A DNA stretch of 64,000 bases from Rhizobium altiplani (GTDB lineage Bacteria; Pseudomonadota; Alphaproteobacteria; Rhizobiales; Rhizobiaceae): positions 250,501 to 314,500 of the forward strand of contig NZ_LNCD01000123.1 in the NCBI RefSeq assembly GCF_001542405.1, in the 5' to 3' direction. The translations under genes and the position numbers were made by a program. The stretch's first letter is position 1; every line of letters starts with the position of its first letter. Shown one piece after another: positions 18,972-26,809 of this stretch. The notes below the pieces were generated by a model, which was given only the letters and a program-made list of their open reading frames with translations, did not search any database and was not told the DNA's origin.

Positions 18972-19277
18972 CGTGTCCTCCCATGACAAAATCAGTGACG
19001 GCACCACTTTCACTCTGTTCCCGAAAGTGCGTCACGACATGGCGCAGACACTCGCGCGATAATGTAAATATGTCAATACAAATTAATCGATGGCGCTTGC
19101 GTCAAAAAGATCGAAATATTTTCTGTAATTTTTTCAATATGTTAAAAAATCGCAATCGAAGCTCTCCGTATTGTCATATTGACAACAAAGGTTCAGGGGA
19201 TGAAGAAAACGCCATCTTGCGGGCCGGATTTCCGGTCGCTGCCGCCTTTTTCGCGGCGTTCATCCGAGGAGGACGAT
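18972..19277. promoter_or_regulatory. Divergent promoter region of the catabolic island with inverted 16-bp repeats
   Basis: This gene-free 306 bp separates the two arms. A 16-bp element reading GTATTGWCATATTKAC occurs twice in opposite orientation (minus strand over 19064-19079, plus strand over 19168-19183). The second copy contains the palindrome TTGTCA-TAT-TGACAA. Another related 12-mer, TTTCAATATGTT at 19132-19143, recurs in the gap at 21556. The centre is AT-rich. These are candidate operators for the FadR-type regulator encoded at the end of the left arm. Confidence 0.6.
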
Positions 19278-20183
19278 ATGAGCAATCACAAGATTACAGG
19301 CGTATTTAGCGCGGCCGCGACGCCACTCAATGCGGATGGCAGCCCGGATCTCAGCCTTTTCACCGAGCACTGCCAGCGACTGTTGCAGGAAGGTTGCCAC
19401 GGCATCGCCCTGCTGGGCACGACGGGGGAGGCAAACTCCTTCTCCTCCAGCGAGCGCCGTGCAATTCTCGAGGCAGCGCTCAAGGCGGGCGTGCCGGCCG
19501 ACAGGCTGCTCCCGGGGACGGGCGTCGTCGCCATTCCTGAAACCGTCGAATTGACCAAGCACGCCCTTTCGCTCGGCGTGACGAAGGTCGTGATGCTGCC
19601 GCCCTTCTACTACAAGGGAGTTTCCGACGACGGATTGTTCGCTGCCTACTCGCAGGTCCTGGAAAAGATCGCCGACGCCCGGTTGCAGGTCATTCTCTAT
19701 CACATCCCGCAGGTCTCGGGCGTTCCGCTTTCGATTCCGCTGATCGGCCGACTGATAAAAGCCTTCCCCGACACGGTCGTCGGTATCAAGGAATCGGCCG
19801 GCGATTTCAATAACATGCAGGCGATCATCGCGGCTTATCCGGGCTTCTCCGTGCTGGCGGGCGCCGATCCGCTGCTCTTGCCACTGCTGAAGGCCGGAGG
19901 TGCGGGCTGCATCACGGCAACCTCCAATCTCGTCGCGAATTCGCTGCGAACCGTTTACGACAAGGTGCATGACGAGACGCAGGCCGGCGCCGTCGAGGCC
20001 GCCCAGGCTCGCATCAACGCCTATAGAACGCTTTCCAATTCCTACGTGCAGATCCCGACCATCAAGGCCATGGTCGGGCTGAAGACCGGCAACGCTGCCT
20101 GGAAGCGCACGCGTGCGCCGCTGATGCCGATCAGCGATGCCGACTACGTCGCGCTTTCCGAAGCCTATGCCAAGCTGCCGTAG
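19278..20183 (+). CDS. DapA/NanA-family aldolase or dehydratase (catabolic paralogue)
   Basis: A 301-residue class I aldolase of the dihydrodipicolinate synthase / N-acetylneuraminate lyase superfamily. GTTGEANSF is the substrate-carboxylate loop, ILYHIP holds the catalytic Tyr, and VVGIKESAGD the Schiff-base Lys. Members condense or release pyruvate (DapA, NanA, KdgA-type) or dehydrate ketodeoxy sugar acids. The setting with a sugar-acid kinase and PdxA2 argues for catabolic cleavage of a 2-keto-3-deoxy sugar acid rather than lysine synthesis. The start at 19278 follows a strong GAGGAGGA site. First gene of the right arm. Confidence 0.85.
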   Translation: MSNHKITGVFSAAATPLNADGSPDLSLFTEHCQRLLQEGCHGIALLGTTGEANSFSSSERRAILEAALKAGVPADRLLPGTGVVAIPETVELTKHALSLGVTKVVMLPPFYYKGVSDDGLFAAYSQVLEKIADARLQVILYHIPQVSGVPLSIPLIGRLIKAFPDTVVGIKESAGDFNNMQAIIAAYPGFSVLAGADPLLLPLLKAGGAGCITATSNLVANSLRTVYDKVHDETQAGAVEAAQARINAYRTLSNSYVQIPTIKAMVGLKTGNAAWKRTRAPLMPISDADYVALSEAYAKLP

Positions 20184-20194
20184 GGAGCGCGACC

Positions 20195-21382
20195 ATGAGT
20201 TCCACAGCTTTGCCAGCCGAGGCCGTTCCGGCACTGATGACCGGAGAGATCGTCGCGAACGCGAACGAAATGGGGCGCGCAGATGCCTATCTGCCCTCCC
20301 CTTGCATCCAGAACCATGCCGCCAACCTCGCCTTTCTGCCTGACGGCACGCTCAGCTGCGTTTGGTTCGGCGGCACGATGGAGGGCATGGGCGACATTTC
20401 CATTTACATGTCGCGGCTTGCCCCGGATGCCGATGTTTGGTCGCAGCCGGAGAAAATGTCCGACGACCCGACCAAATCCGAGCAGAATCCGCTGATTTTC
20501 ACGGCTCCTGATCAAAGGGTCTGGCTGCTTTACACCTCGCAGACCTCGGGCAATCAGGATGGTTCTGTTGTCAAATGTCGGACTTCCGAGGACGGTGGCA
20601 AAACCTTCGGAGAGGTCCGCCTTCTCTGCGACATCCCAGGCACCTTCGTTCGCCAACCAATCGTCGTCAACGAGGGCGGCGCCTGGCTCCTGCCGGTCTT
20701 TCGCTGCATCGGATTGCCCGGCGAGCGCTGGACTGGCGACGTGGATACGGCAGGCGTGCTGATCTCCCGCGACCAAGGCGAGAGCTGGGCTATGACCGAG
20801 GTCCCTGACAGCATTGGGGCGGTCCATATGAACATCGTTCCGACCGACGATGGCAACCTTGTCGCCTTCTATCGAAATAGGTTCGCCGAATCCGTCTTGT
20901 GCAGTCGCTCGAGTGATGGTGGTGAGCATTGGAGTGCGCCGCAGCCGATCGATCTGCCGAACAACAACTCGTCAATTCAGGCGACAAAGCTCAAAAACGG
21001 CGTGATAGCAATGGTTTATAACCATTCCAATGCGTCGATGTCGGACGCTCGGCGACAGTCGCTTTACGATGAGATCGAAGGTGACGATGAGATCAAGGCG
21101 GTGTCGGCGCCGGCGATCGAGCGCCGCAAGGCCGTCTGGGGCGTTCCCCGTGCGCCGCTCAGCCTCGCCTTCTCCAACGACGGCGGCGCAAGCTTCCCAC
21201 GTCGTATCGACCTCGATACCGGCGATGGATATTGCCTGAGCAACAACTCGAAGGACTCGGTGAATCGCGAGTTTTCCTACCCTTCGATTGTCCAGGGGCC
21301 TGATGGCACTGTGCACATCGCCTATACCTACTATCGCCGAGCCATCAAATACGTCCGGCTTTCGGCAGACTCGATTGCCTGA
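20195..21382 (+). CDS. Sialidase-family BNR-repeat beta-propeller protein
   Basis: A 395-residue protein of the BNR_2 / exo-sialidase-like family. Four Asp-boxes are visible: SEDGGKTF (131-138), SRDQGESW (191-198), SSDGGEHW (239-246) and SNDGGASF (327-334). The C-terminal SYPSIVQGPDG motif is typical of this group. No signal peptide or membrane anchor is seen, so it should be cytoplasmic and act on an imported substrate. True sialic acid release is unlikely because no other sialate genes are present; hydrolysis or elimination of another acidic sugar is my inference. It starts 11 bp after the aldolase gene. Confidence 0.8.
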   Translation: MSSTALPAEAVPALMTGEIVANANEMGRADAYLPSPCIQNHAANLAFLPDGTLSCVWFGGTMEGMGDISIYMSRLAPDADVWSQPEKMSDDPTKSEQNPLIFTAPDQRVWLLYTSQTSGNQDGSVVKCRTSEDGGKTFGEVRLLCDIPGTFVRQPIVVNEGGAWLLPVFRCIGLPGERWTGDVDTAGVLISRDQGESWAMTEVPDSIGAVHMNIVPTDDGNLVAFYRNRFAESVLCSRSSDGGEHWSAPQPIDLPNNNSSIQATKLKNGVIAMVYNHSNASMSDARRQSLYDEIEGDDEIKAVSAPAIERRKAVWGVPRAPLSLAFSNDGGASFPRRIDLDTGDGYCLSNNSKDSVNREFSYPSIVQGPDGTVHIAYTYYRRAIKYVRLSADSIA

Positions 21383-21732
21383 CGCCTTCACAGGTTGTCA
21401 GTTGTGAACCTCATCGATCCGACGCGGCTCATCGGAGCACTAAACGCGTCGAATTGGGTGCTTGTTTTGACAACTTTTGCGCCCTTCTTCCGACGATCCA
21501 GTGCGGGCGCTCTCGGCGCCTGCCAAGCAACGCATCGCTTCAGTATTGTAATCAATTTCAATATGTTGGCTTGTACAATGTGTTTTCTTCCCTGCGATGA
21601 TCTCGAGGAGAAACGCATTTTATTTCGACACTATCGAATGTGTCGCTTGCCAAGTACGGGATCATTGTATAACAAATTTACATCTTGTGCGACCTGATGT
21701 GTCGCTAGCACTTGCAGGGGAGGACTGGTCCA
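21383..21732. promoter_or_regulatory. 350-bp repeat-rich gap within the right arm, probable internal promoter
   Basis: No gene is seen here. The stretch holds several symmetric elements: TTCACA...TGTGAA (21387-21408), TTTCAATATGTT (21556-21567, also in the divergent promoter), CGACAC-N8-GTGTCG (21626-21645) and TTGT-ATA-ACAA (21665-21675). The last fits the FadR-type consensus TNGTNNNACNA. ATGTGTCGCT occurs twice as a direct repeat (21638-21647 and 21697-21706). An internal regulated promoter for the next four genes is likely. Confidence 0.55.
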
Positions 21733-22866
21733 GTGGTTAGCTTGGATTCGCCTATCACAATCGTTCGGCCGCATCTGATCGAGTTCGGTGTCGGTACGGC
21801 GGGGCGGCTCGGCAAGTGGGCGAGCGAGAAGTGCTATCGCCGGACTCTCGTCATTTCCGACGCCTTCAATGCGACGCGCGTCGATGTGCTTGCGCTCAAG
21901 GGTGAAGTCACGGTGTTTGCCGATGTGACGCCCGAGCCTGACATTACCAATCTCGACAAGGTGCTGGCGGCGGCGAACGCGGCGGATGCGCAGCTTGTCG
22001 TCGGCTTCGGCGGCGGGAGCGCCATGGATCTTGCCAAGCTCGCAGCTGTTCTCGCCGGCTCATCGCAAACGCTTCATGAAGTCGTCGGACCGAACAAGGT
22101 CAACGGACCGCGCCGCGTTGCTCTGGCGCAGGTGCCGACCACATCAGGCACGGGAAGCGAGGCCGGCATCAGAGCTCTGGTCACCGACCCGAAGACGATG
22201 GCGAAGCTCGCCGTCGAAAGCATGCACATGTTGGCCGATATCGCGGTTGTCGACCCGGCGCTTACCTTCAGCGTGCCTGCGCGCACGACCGCGGCGACGG
22301 GTGTCGACGCCATGGCACACTGTGTCGAGGCATTCACCAATCGCAAGGCGCATCCGATGATTGATCTCTACGCCATCGAGGGTACGCGGTTGGTCGGAAA
22401 GTATCTCGCGCGGGCGGTCAAGGACGGATCCGACGCCGAGGCGCGTGCGGGCCTGTCGCTTGCCTCGCTGTATGGCGGCTTCTGTCTTGGCCCGGTCAAT
22501 ACGGCTGGCGGCCATGCACTCGCCTATCCGCTCGGTACACGCTGGCATGTCGCGCATGGCGCGGCAAACGCCCTGATCTTTCCGCATGTTCTCGCATTCA
22601 ACACTCCCGCCGTGCCCGAAAAGACCCGTGCTGTCATGGACGCCCTTGGCCGCAGGACCTCCGACGAGATCGCGTCGGTGTTCCATGCCGCCTACTCGTT
22701 CTGCGCCGAACTCGGCATTGAGATGAAACTCTCCGGCCTCGGCGTTCCGGAAAGCGATCTGGATGCGATGGCCGAGGATGCCTTTGCCATCCGCCGCCTG
22801 CTCGACAATAATCCGCGCGACCTGTCGCGCGCCGATATCCGCTCGATCTACGAAGCCGCCTTCTAA
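21733..22866 (+). CDS. Iron-containing alcohol dehydrogenase (maleylacetate-reductase-like)
   Basis: A 377-residue Fe-ADH family enzyme. GGGSAMDLAK (about residues 95-104) is the NAD-binding loop and PTTSGTGSE follows. Metal-binding residues are expected in DAMAHCVEA and in the GGHALAYPLG and WHVAHGAAN blocks. Such enzymes interconvert aldehydes and alcohols or reduce maleylacetate. No ring-cleavage genes are nearby, so reduction of an aldehyde released by the aldolase is more plausible than maleylacetate metabolism. The GTG at 21733 is chosen because GGGGAGGA lies 9 bp upstream. Confidence 0.83.
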   Translation: MVSLDSPITIVRPHLIEFGVGTAGRLGKWASEKCYRRTLVISDAFNATRVDVLALKGEVTVFADVTPEPDITNLDKVLAAANAADAQLVVGFGGGSAMDLAKLAAVLAGSSQTLHEVVGPNKVNGPRRVALAQVPTTSGTGSEAGIRALVTDPKTMAKLAVESMHMLADIAVVDPALTFSVPARTTAATGVDAMAHCVEAFTNRKAHPMIDLYAIEGTRLVGKYLARAVKDGSDAEARAGLSLASLYGGFCLGPVNTAGGHALAYPLGTRWHVAHGAANALIFPHVLAFNTPAVPEKTRAVMDALGRRTSDEIASVFHAAYSFCAELGIEMKLSGLGVPESDLDAMAEDAFAIRRLLDNNPRDLSRADIRSIYEAAF

Positions 22867-22898
22867 GGCGCGTTTCCATTCAAAGAGGACCGTGAGTG

Positions 22899-23888
22899 AT
22901 GGACAGAAATGCGAAAGTCGCCGTGACGCTCGGCGATCCGGCGGGCGTCGGCCCCGAGGTGATCGTCAAGGCGCTCGCCACGATGCCGGAACAGGAGCGG
23001 CGTGATTTCGTCATTGTCGGCAACACGGAAGCGCTCGAGCGCGCCAATCGCGCGGCAGCAACCGGACTTTCCTTTGCGCCGGCGGATGCAGCGGGCGCCG
23101 GCAAGATTGCCGTCGATGAGGTGGACCTCGGCGCACCGTTACCGGAGATCGGCAAGGTCAGCCCTGTAGCGGGCGATGCCTCGGTTCGCTACATCAGCCG
23201 CGCGGTCGATCTTGCGATGTCGGGCGACGCCGATGTCATCGTCACCGCGCCGATCAATAAGGAAGCAATGAACCTTGCTGGCCACCATTATGATGGTCAC
23301 ACCGGCTTGCTGGCGCATCTCACAGGTTCGAAGAGCTCGTTCATGCTGCTCGCCTCGGAGCGGCTGAACACCATCCATGTCTCTACCCATATCTCGCTGA
23401 AGGGCGCGATCGAGCGCGCGAAGACCGAGCGCGTGCTGGCGACGATCGAGGCAGGCCACAACCACTTCATGCGCCTTGGCAAGAAGGCGCGCATTGCGGT
23501 CGCCGGCCTCAATCCGCACTGCGGCGAAAACGGTCTGTTTGGCACAGAGGATACCGAGTTCCTGGCCCCGGCCGTCGAGCTGGCGCAGGCGAAGGGGATC
23601 GATGTCGTTGGTCCGATCTCGGCGGATACGGTCTTTGCCCGTGCCTATAACGGCGCCTTCGATCTCGTCATCGCGCAGTATCACGATCAGGGCCATATCC
23701 CGATCAAGCTCATTGCCTTCGACACGGCGGTCAACGTGTCGCTCGGCTTGCCGATCGATCGCGTGTCGGTCGACCATGGGACGGCCTTCGATATTGCCGG
23801 CACGGGCAAGGCCAACCACGTGAATATGCTCTCGGCCATTGCCTATGCACGGCTGATGGCGCGGTCTCCACGCCGACGGGAGGCTTAA
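22899..23888 (+). CDS. PdxA2-type 4-phospho-threonate/erythronate dehydrogenase
   Basis: A 329-residue member of the PdxA family. TLGDPAGVGPEV is the N-terminal signature. Metal-binding histidines are expected in GHTGLLAHL, LNPHCGENG and YHDQGHIPIK. The housekeeping PdxA makes pyridoxine; the PdxA2 branch oxidises 4-phospho-D-threonate or -D-erythronate, and spontaneous decarboxylation gives dihydroxyacetone phosphate. Linkage to a DUF1537 kinase is the known signature of PdxA2. ATG at 22899 is used, with an in-frame GTG at 22896 as alternative; AGAGGA lies upstream. Confidence 0.83.
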   Translation: MDRNAKVAVTLGDPAGVGPEVIVKALATMPEQERRDFVIVGNTEALERANRAAATGLSFAPADAAGAGKIAVDEVDLGAPLPEIGKVSPVAGDASVRYISRAVDLAMSGDADVIVTAPINKEAMNLAGHHYDGHTGLLAHLTGSKSSFMLLASERLNTIHVSTHISLKGAIERAKTERVLATIEAGHNHFMRLGKKARIAVAGLNPHCGENGLFGTEDTEFLAPAVELAQAKGIDVVGPISADTVFARAYNGAFDLVIAQYHDQGHIPIKLIAFDTAVNVSLGLPIDRVSVDHGTAFDIAGTGKANHVNMLSAIAYARLMARSPRRREA

Positions 23889-23966
23889 CGCTTCGGGTGC
23901 TTGTTGCATTGTCAGCGGCGCAGCGTTGCGCCGCCTGCCGCTTTGCTCGTTGGAGGAAATGAGCGA

Positions 23967-24932
23967 ATGGAAAAGACTGTTGTCATTCTCGGCGGTGAAT
24001 TGGCGCCGGAAGGTCGCTCGCTTCTGGAAGAGGCCGGAGCAAGCGTCATTGCCACAGCGCCCTATATCGACCGGCGCGCTGTTATCGAAACAATGAAGGC
24101 CCACCGACCGGATGCCGTCATCGTGCGATTGTTGGCTGATCTTCTTGGTTCGGAGGAAATGCAGGCAGGCGGAAGGCTCCGGCACATTGCCAAGCACGGG
24201 GTCGGGACGAACGACATCGATGTGAAGGCAGCCACAGCGCTCGGCATTCCGGTGTCGATGACTACGGGCAGCAACGGGCACTCCGTTGCCGAGCATGCGC
24301 TCGCGCTGATCATGGCGCTGGTCAAGGATCTGCCGCGCCAGGACGCGCTGATCCGGGACGGTATCTGGGACAAGAACCAGTACAAGGGACGCGAGCTGCG
24401 CGGCCAGCGGCTTGGCCTCGTCGGTTTCGGCTTCATCGGCCAGACGCTGGCGAAAATGGCCGGCGCGGTCGGCATGACCGTCTCGGCCTTTGATCCACAC
24501 GCGCCAGACAGCGCCTTTGGCGATGAGGTGGGCCGCGAAACAGATCTCGATACGCTTCTTGCGAATTCCGATATCGTCAGTCTGCACTGTCCGCTGACAC
24601 CTGAGACGCAAGACCTGATCGACGCCCGCCGCATCGGCCTGATGAAACAAGGTGCGTTCTTAATCAACACGGCGCGGGGCGAAGTCGTCGATGAGAAGGC
24701 ATTGGTTGCTGCCCTCGAAGATGGGCACCTCGCCGGAGCCGGTCTCGACAGTTTCGCCGTCGAACCGCCGGGCATCGACAATCCCCTGTTCCAGCTTTCG
24801 AACATACTCGTCACGCCACATGTCGCGGGGGTGACCCTCGACGCGAAACGCGCCGTCTCCATCATGTCGGCCGAGAATGTGCTTGCCGCGCTCGACGGTG
24901 TGACGCTTCACCCGCGCTTTCTGGCGCGCTGA
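23967..24932 (+). CDS. D-isomer-specific 2-hydroxyacid dehydrogenase (SerA/SlcC-like)
   Basis: A 321-residue NAD-dependent dehydrogenase. GFGFIGQTLA is the Rossmann motif. The catalytic triad is readable as Arg in NTARGEVVDE, Glu in SFAVEPPG and His in TPHVAG. It lacks the ACT domain of long SerA, so it is a catabolic hydroxyacid dehydrogenase rather than the serine-pathway enzyme. Relatives include phosphoglycerate and (S)-sulfolactate dehydrogenases. The ATG at 23967 follows a GGAGG site. It sits next to an Ldh_2-family dehydrogenase; the two families often act on opposite 2-hydroxyacid enantiomers. Confidence 0.8.
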   Translation: MEKTVVILGGELAPEGRSLLEEAGASVIATAPYIDRRAVIETMKAHRPDAVIVRLLADLLGSEEMQAGGRLRHIAKHGVGTNDIDVKAATALGIPVSMTTGSNGHSVAEHALALIMALVKDLPRQDALIRDGIWDKNQYKGRELRGQRLGLVGFGFIGQTLAKMAGAVGMTVSAFDPHAPDSAFGDEVGRETDLDTLLANSDIVSLHCPLTPETQDLIDARRIGLMKQGAFLINTARGEVVDEKALVAALEDGHLAGAGLDSFAVEPPGIDNPLFQLSNILVTPHVAGVTLDAKRAVSIMSAENVLAALDGVTLHPRFLAR

Positions 24933-24969
24933 CCCGACGGCCCGGTGCCGGTAAATAATGGAGTAAGCC

Positions 24970-26019
24970 ATGGGCGAGACATCCGACATCCGCTACGCGC
25001 CGGATAGGCTGCGCCAATTTGCACGGGCGCTGTTTGCCGCTGCCGGGCTCGAGGAGGAGAAAGCGGCCGCCGTCGCCCACTATCTCCTCGAAGCCGATCT
25101 GATGGGACACACGACGCATGGTTTGGCATTGGCCGGCTGGTATCTCCAAAGTATCGCCGATGGCGTGATGAAGCGCGAAGGTCTGCCGGAGGTGGTCTCC
25201 GACCGCGGGCCAGCCATTGCGTGGCAGGGGCAGCGCCTGCCCGGTGCCTGGCTGACATCGGAGGCGGTGAAGCTTGCCTGCGAGCGTGCGGCGACCTACG
25301 GCACGGCGACGATCGCGATTGCCGACAGCCATCACATCGGTTGCCTTGCCGCATATCTCACCATCGCGACCGATCGCGGCTATATGGTCAGCATCGCGAG
25401 TTCCAGTCCATCGGGGGCGCAGGTCGCGCCCTTCGGCGGGCGAAAGGGCATCTACACGCCGAATCCCGTCGCCCATGGCATTCCGACGCCCGGCGATCCG
25501 ATCCTGATCGATATCAGCGCCTCGATCACGACGGTCAACATGGCGCAGCGTCTGGTCCGCGAGGGCCGACAATATGATCATGAGTGGCTGATGGACGAGA
25601 ACGGCGAGCCCAGCCGTGATCCGCGAGTGATCGAACGCGGTGGCACGCTTATGCCGGTCGGAGGGCTCGATCATGGCCAGAAGGGCTATGGCATGGCGCT
25701 TCATGTCGAAGCCTTTACCCAAGGTCTTTCAGGGCTCGGCCGCGTCGACGGGCTGAAGGGTACCAATGCTGCTGTCACCGTCCAGGTTTTCGATCCTGAC
25801 GCCTTTGGCGGCCGCCATGCCTTTCTGCGGCAGACCGGCTGGCTCGCCGATGAGTGTCGCAGCAATCCGCCGCGACCCGGTGTTGCCCGCGTTCGGCTGC
25901 CCGGGGAAAACGGCCTGGCGCGCAAACGCTCTGCCCTGGCGGATGGGGTTGCCCTGCACTCCAACATCATGGCATCGCTCGCGTCCCATGCCGAGCGGCT
26001 CGGCGTCGCAATGCCCTAG
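24970..26019 (+). CDS. Malate/L-lactate dehydrogenase family oxidoreductase
   Basis: A 349-residue Ldh_2-family protein with SHHIGCLAAY (about residue 119), TPNPVAHGIPTPGDPILIDIS and GGLDHGQKGYGMAL. It is a distant paralogue of the gene at 399-1388. Members (ComC, YiaK, AllD) reduce or oxidise 2-oxo/2-hydroxy acids. It is the last recognisable gene of the right arm, 37 bp after the SerA-like gene. Confidence 0.8.
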   Translation: MGETSDIRYAPDRLRQFARALFAAAGLEEEKAAAVAHYLLEADLMGHTTHGLALAGWYLQSIADGVMKREGLPEVVSDRGPAIAWQGQRLPGAWLTSEAVKLACERAATYGTATIAIADSHHIGCLAAYLTIATDRGYMVSIASSSPSGAQVAPFGGRKGIYTPNPVAHGIPTPGDPILIDISASITTVNMAQRLVREGRQYDHEWLMDENGEPSRDPRVIERGGTLMPVGGLDHGQKGYGMALHVEAFTQGLSGLGRVDGLKGTNAAVTVQVFDPDAFGGRHAFLRQTGWLADECRSNPPRPGVARVRLPGENGLARKRSALADGVALHSNIMASLASHAERLGVAMP

Positions 26020-26100
26020 CTTCGGGCCACCACTCATCTGGAACAAAAGCACGTGGAGAGTTCGATCGAGCCGTTTCGATCACCGCTCACAGCGGCTAAG

Positions 26101-26119
26101 TGTTTACAAAGCGTAAACA
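26101..26119. promoter_or_regulatory. Perfect palindrome TGTTTAC-N5-GTAAACA
   Basis: Two perfect 7-bp arms (26101-26107 and 26113-26119) flank a 5-nt spacer, ending 15 bp before the start codon of a small gene. The position suggests an operator controlling that gene. I do not recognise the binding protein. Confidence 0.6.
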
Positions 26120-26133
26120 GTTGGAGGGATGAG

Positions 26134-26307
26134 ATGAGACGTTTCGCAGCAGGTCTGACCGCGGCTCATTTGGAGCAAATGCTCGCACCCTACATCGCCG
26201 ACCGGCAGGGTGAAGCGGATCGCGGCAATGCCGAGCGTGGTGACGAGCGCGAAACCGCCCCGACCAAGAAGGCCGCGGAGATTGCCTGGACATCGCCTCG
26301 AAACTAA
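26134..26307 (+). CDS. Small hypothetical protein (57 residues)
   Basis: I do not recognise this protein. It begins MRRFAAGLTAAHLEQML, possibly an amphipathic helix, and continues into a charged tail rich in Arg, Glu, Asp and Lys. There is no signal peptide or membrane span. It is likely real because TTGGAGGG lies 6 bp before the ATG, a perfect palindrome sits in the promoter position, and a strong terminator follows 30 bp after the stop. The open frame continues upstream to 26053 but the ribosome binding site favours 26134. Confidence 0.5.
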   Translation: MRRFAAGLTAAHLEQMLAPYIADRQGEADRGNAERGDERETAPTKKAAEIAWTSPRN

Positions 26308-26336
26308 ATTCCGCTGACCGTTTTTCGAGATCCGAG

Positions 26337-26377
26337 AACCGACGACTTTGGCGCGGCCGAACGTCGGTTTTTTTGTT
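26337..26377 (+). terminator. Rho-independent terminator after the small gene
   Basis: An 8-bp perfect stem (AACCGACG at 26337-26344 with its complement at 26362-26369) is followed by a run of T residues interrupted by one G. It ends the transcript of the small gene at 26134-26307. Confidence 0.8.
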
Positions 26378-26481
26378 GCCCGGCGATCTCGCCAAGCCCC
26401 AGCACGCATTTCTAATGTCTTGAAAACACAAGCGATCGTCAGGCCAAAGCCTGAAAAAAGATCACCTGTTAGAAGGAGATT

Positions 26482-26556
26482 TGGAGCGGGCGAAGGGATT
26501 TGAACCCTCGACCCCAACCTTGGCAAGGTTGTGCTCTACCCCTGAGCTACACCCGC
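26482..26556 (-). tRNA. tRNA-Gly (GCC)
   Basis: Read on the minus strand it begins GCGGGTGTAGCTCAG and ends CGCCCGCTCCA. The 7-bp acceptor stem closes with one G-T pair, the T-loop reads TTCAAAT, and the anticodon loop TTGCCAA gives anticodon GCC. The 3' CCA is encoded. Confidence 0.97.
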
Positions 26557-26809
26557 TCAATCCGCATCGGTCCGGGGTAGTTGTGAGGACCGTGGGCGCC
26601 ACCTTGCGGCGACGGGCGCTATATCGCCCAAACGATTTTCAAATGCAACAGGGAAATGACGGAAACTCGAAGAAAAATTTGCGGGCCTCGTTCGGAGACA
26701 TCGGAAGTGCCGCAAATGCAGGGCAAAGCGTCGACCGCGAGCGTTGCAAAAGATGATGGCGGGACGTAATCAGGCATGCATCCACTTTCCCGACCGCATG
26801 GATTTTCCG

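Noticed and set aside
19278..20183. Housekeeping dapA for lysine synthesis
   Set aside because: It lies in an accessory catabolic arm with a transporter and sugar-acid enzymes.
19278..22866. A sialic acid catabolic operon (NanA-like aldolase plus sialidase)
   Set aside because: No NanE, NanK, NagA or NagB genes are present; the kinase and PdxA2 point to tetronates instead.
22899..23888. Housekeeping pdxA for vitamin B6
   Set aside because: Linkage to a DUF1537 kinase and absence of ksgA or surA neighbours favour PdxA2.
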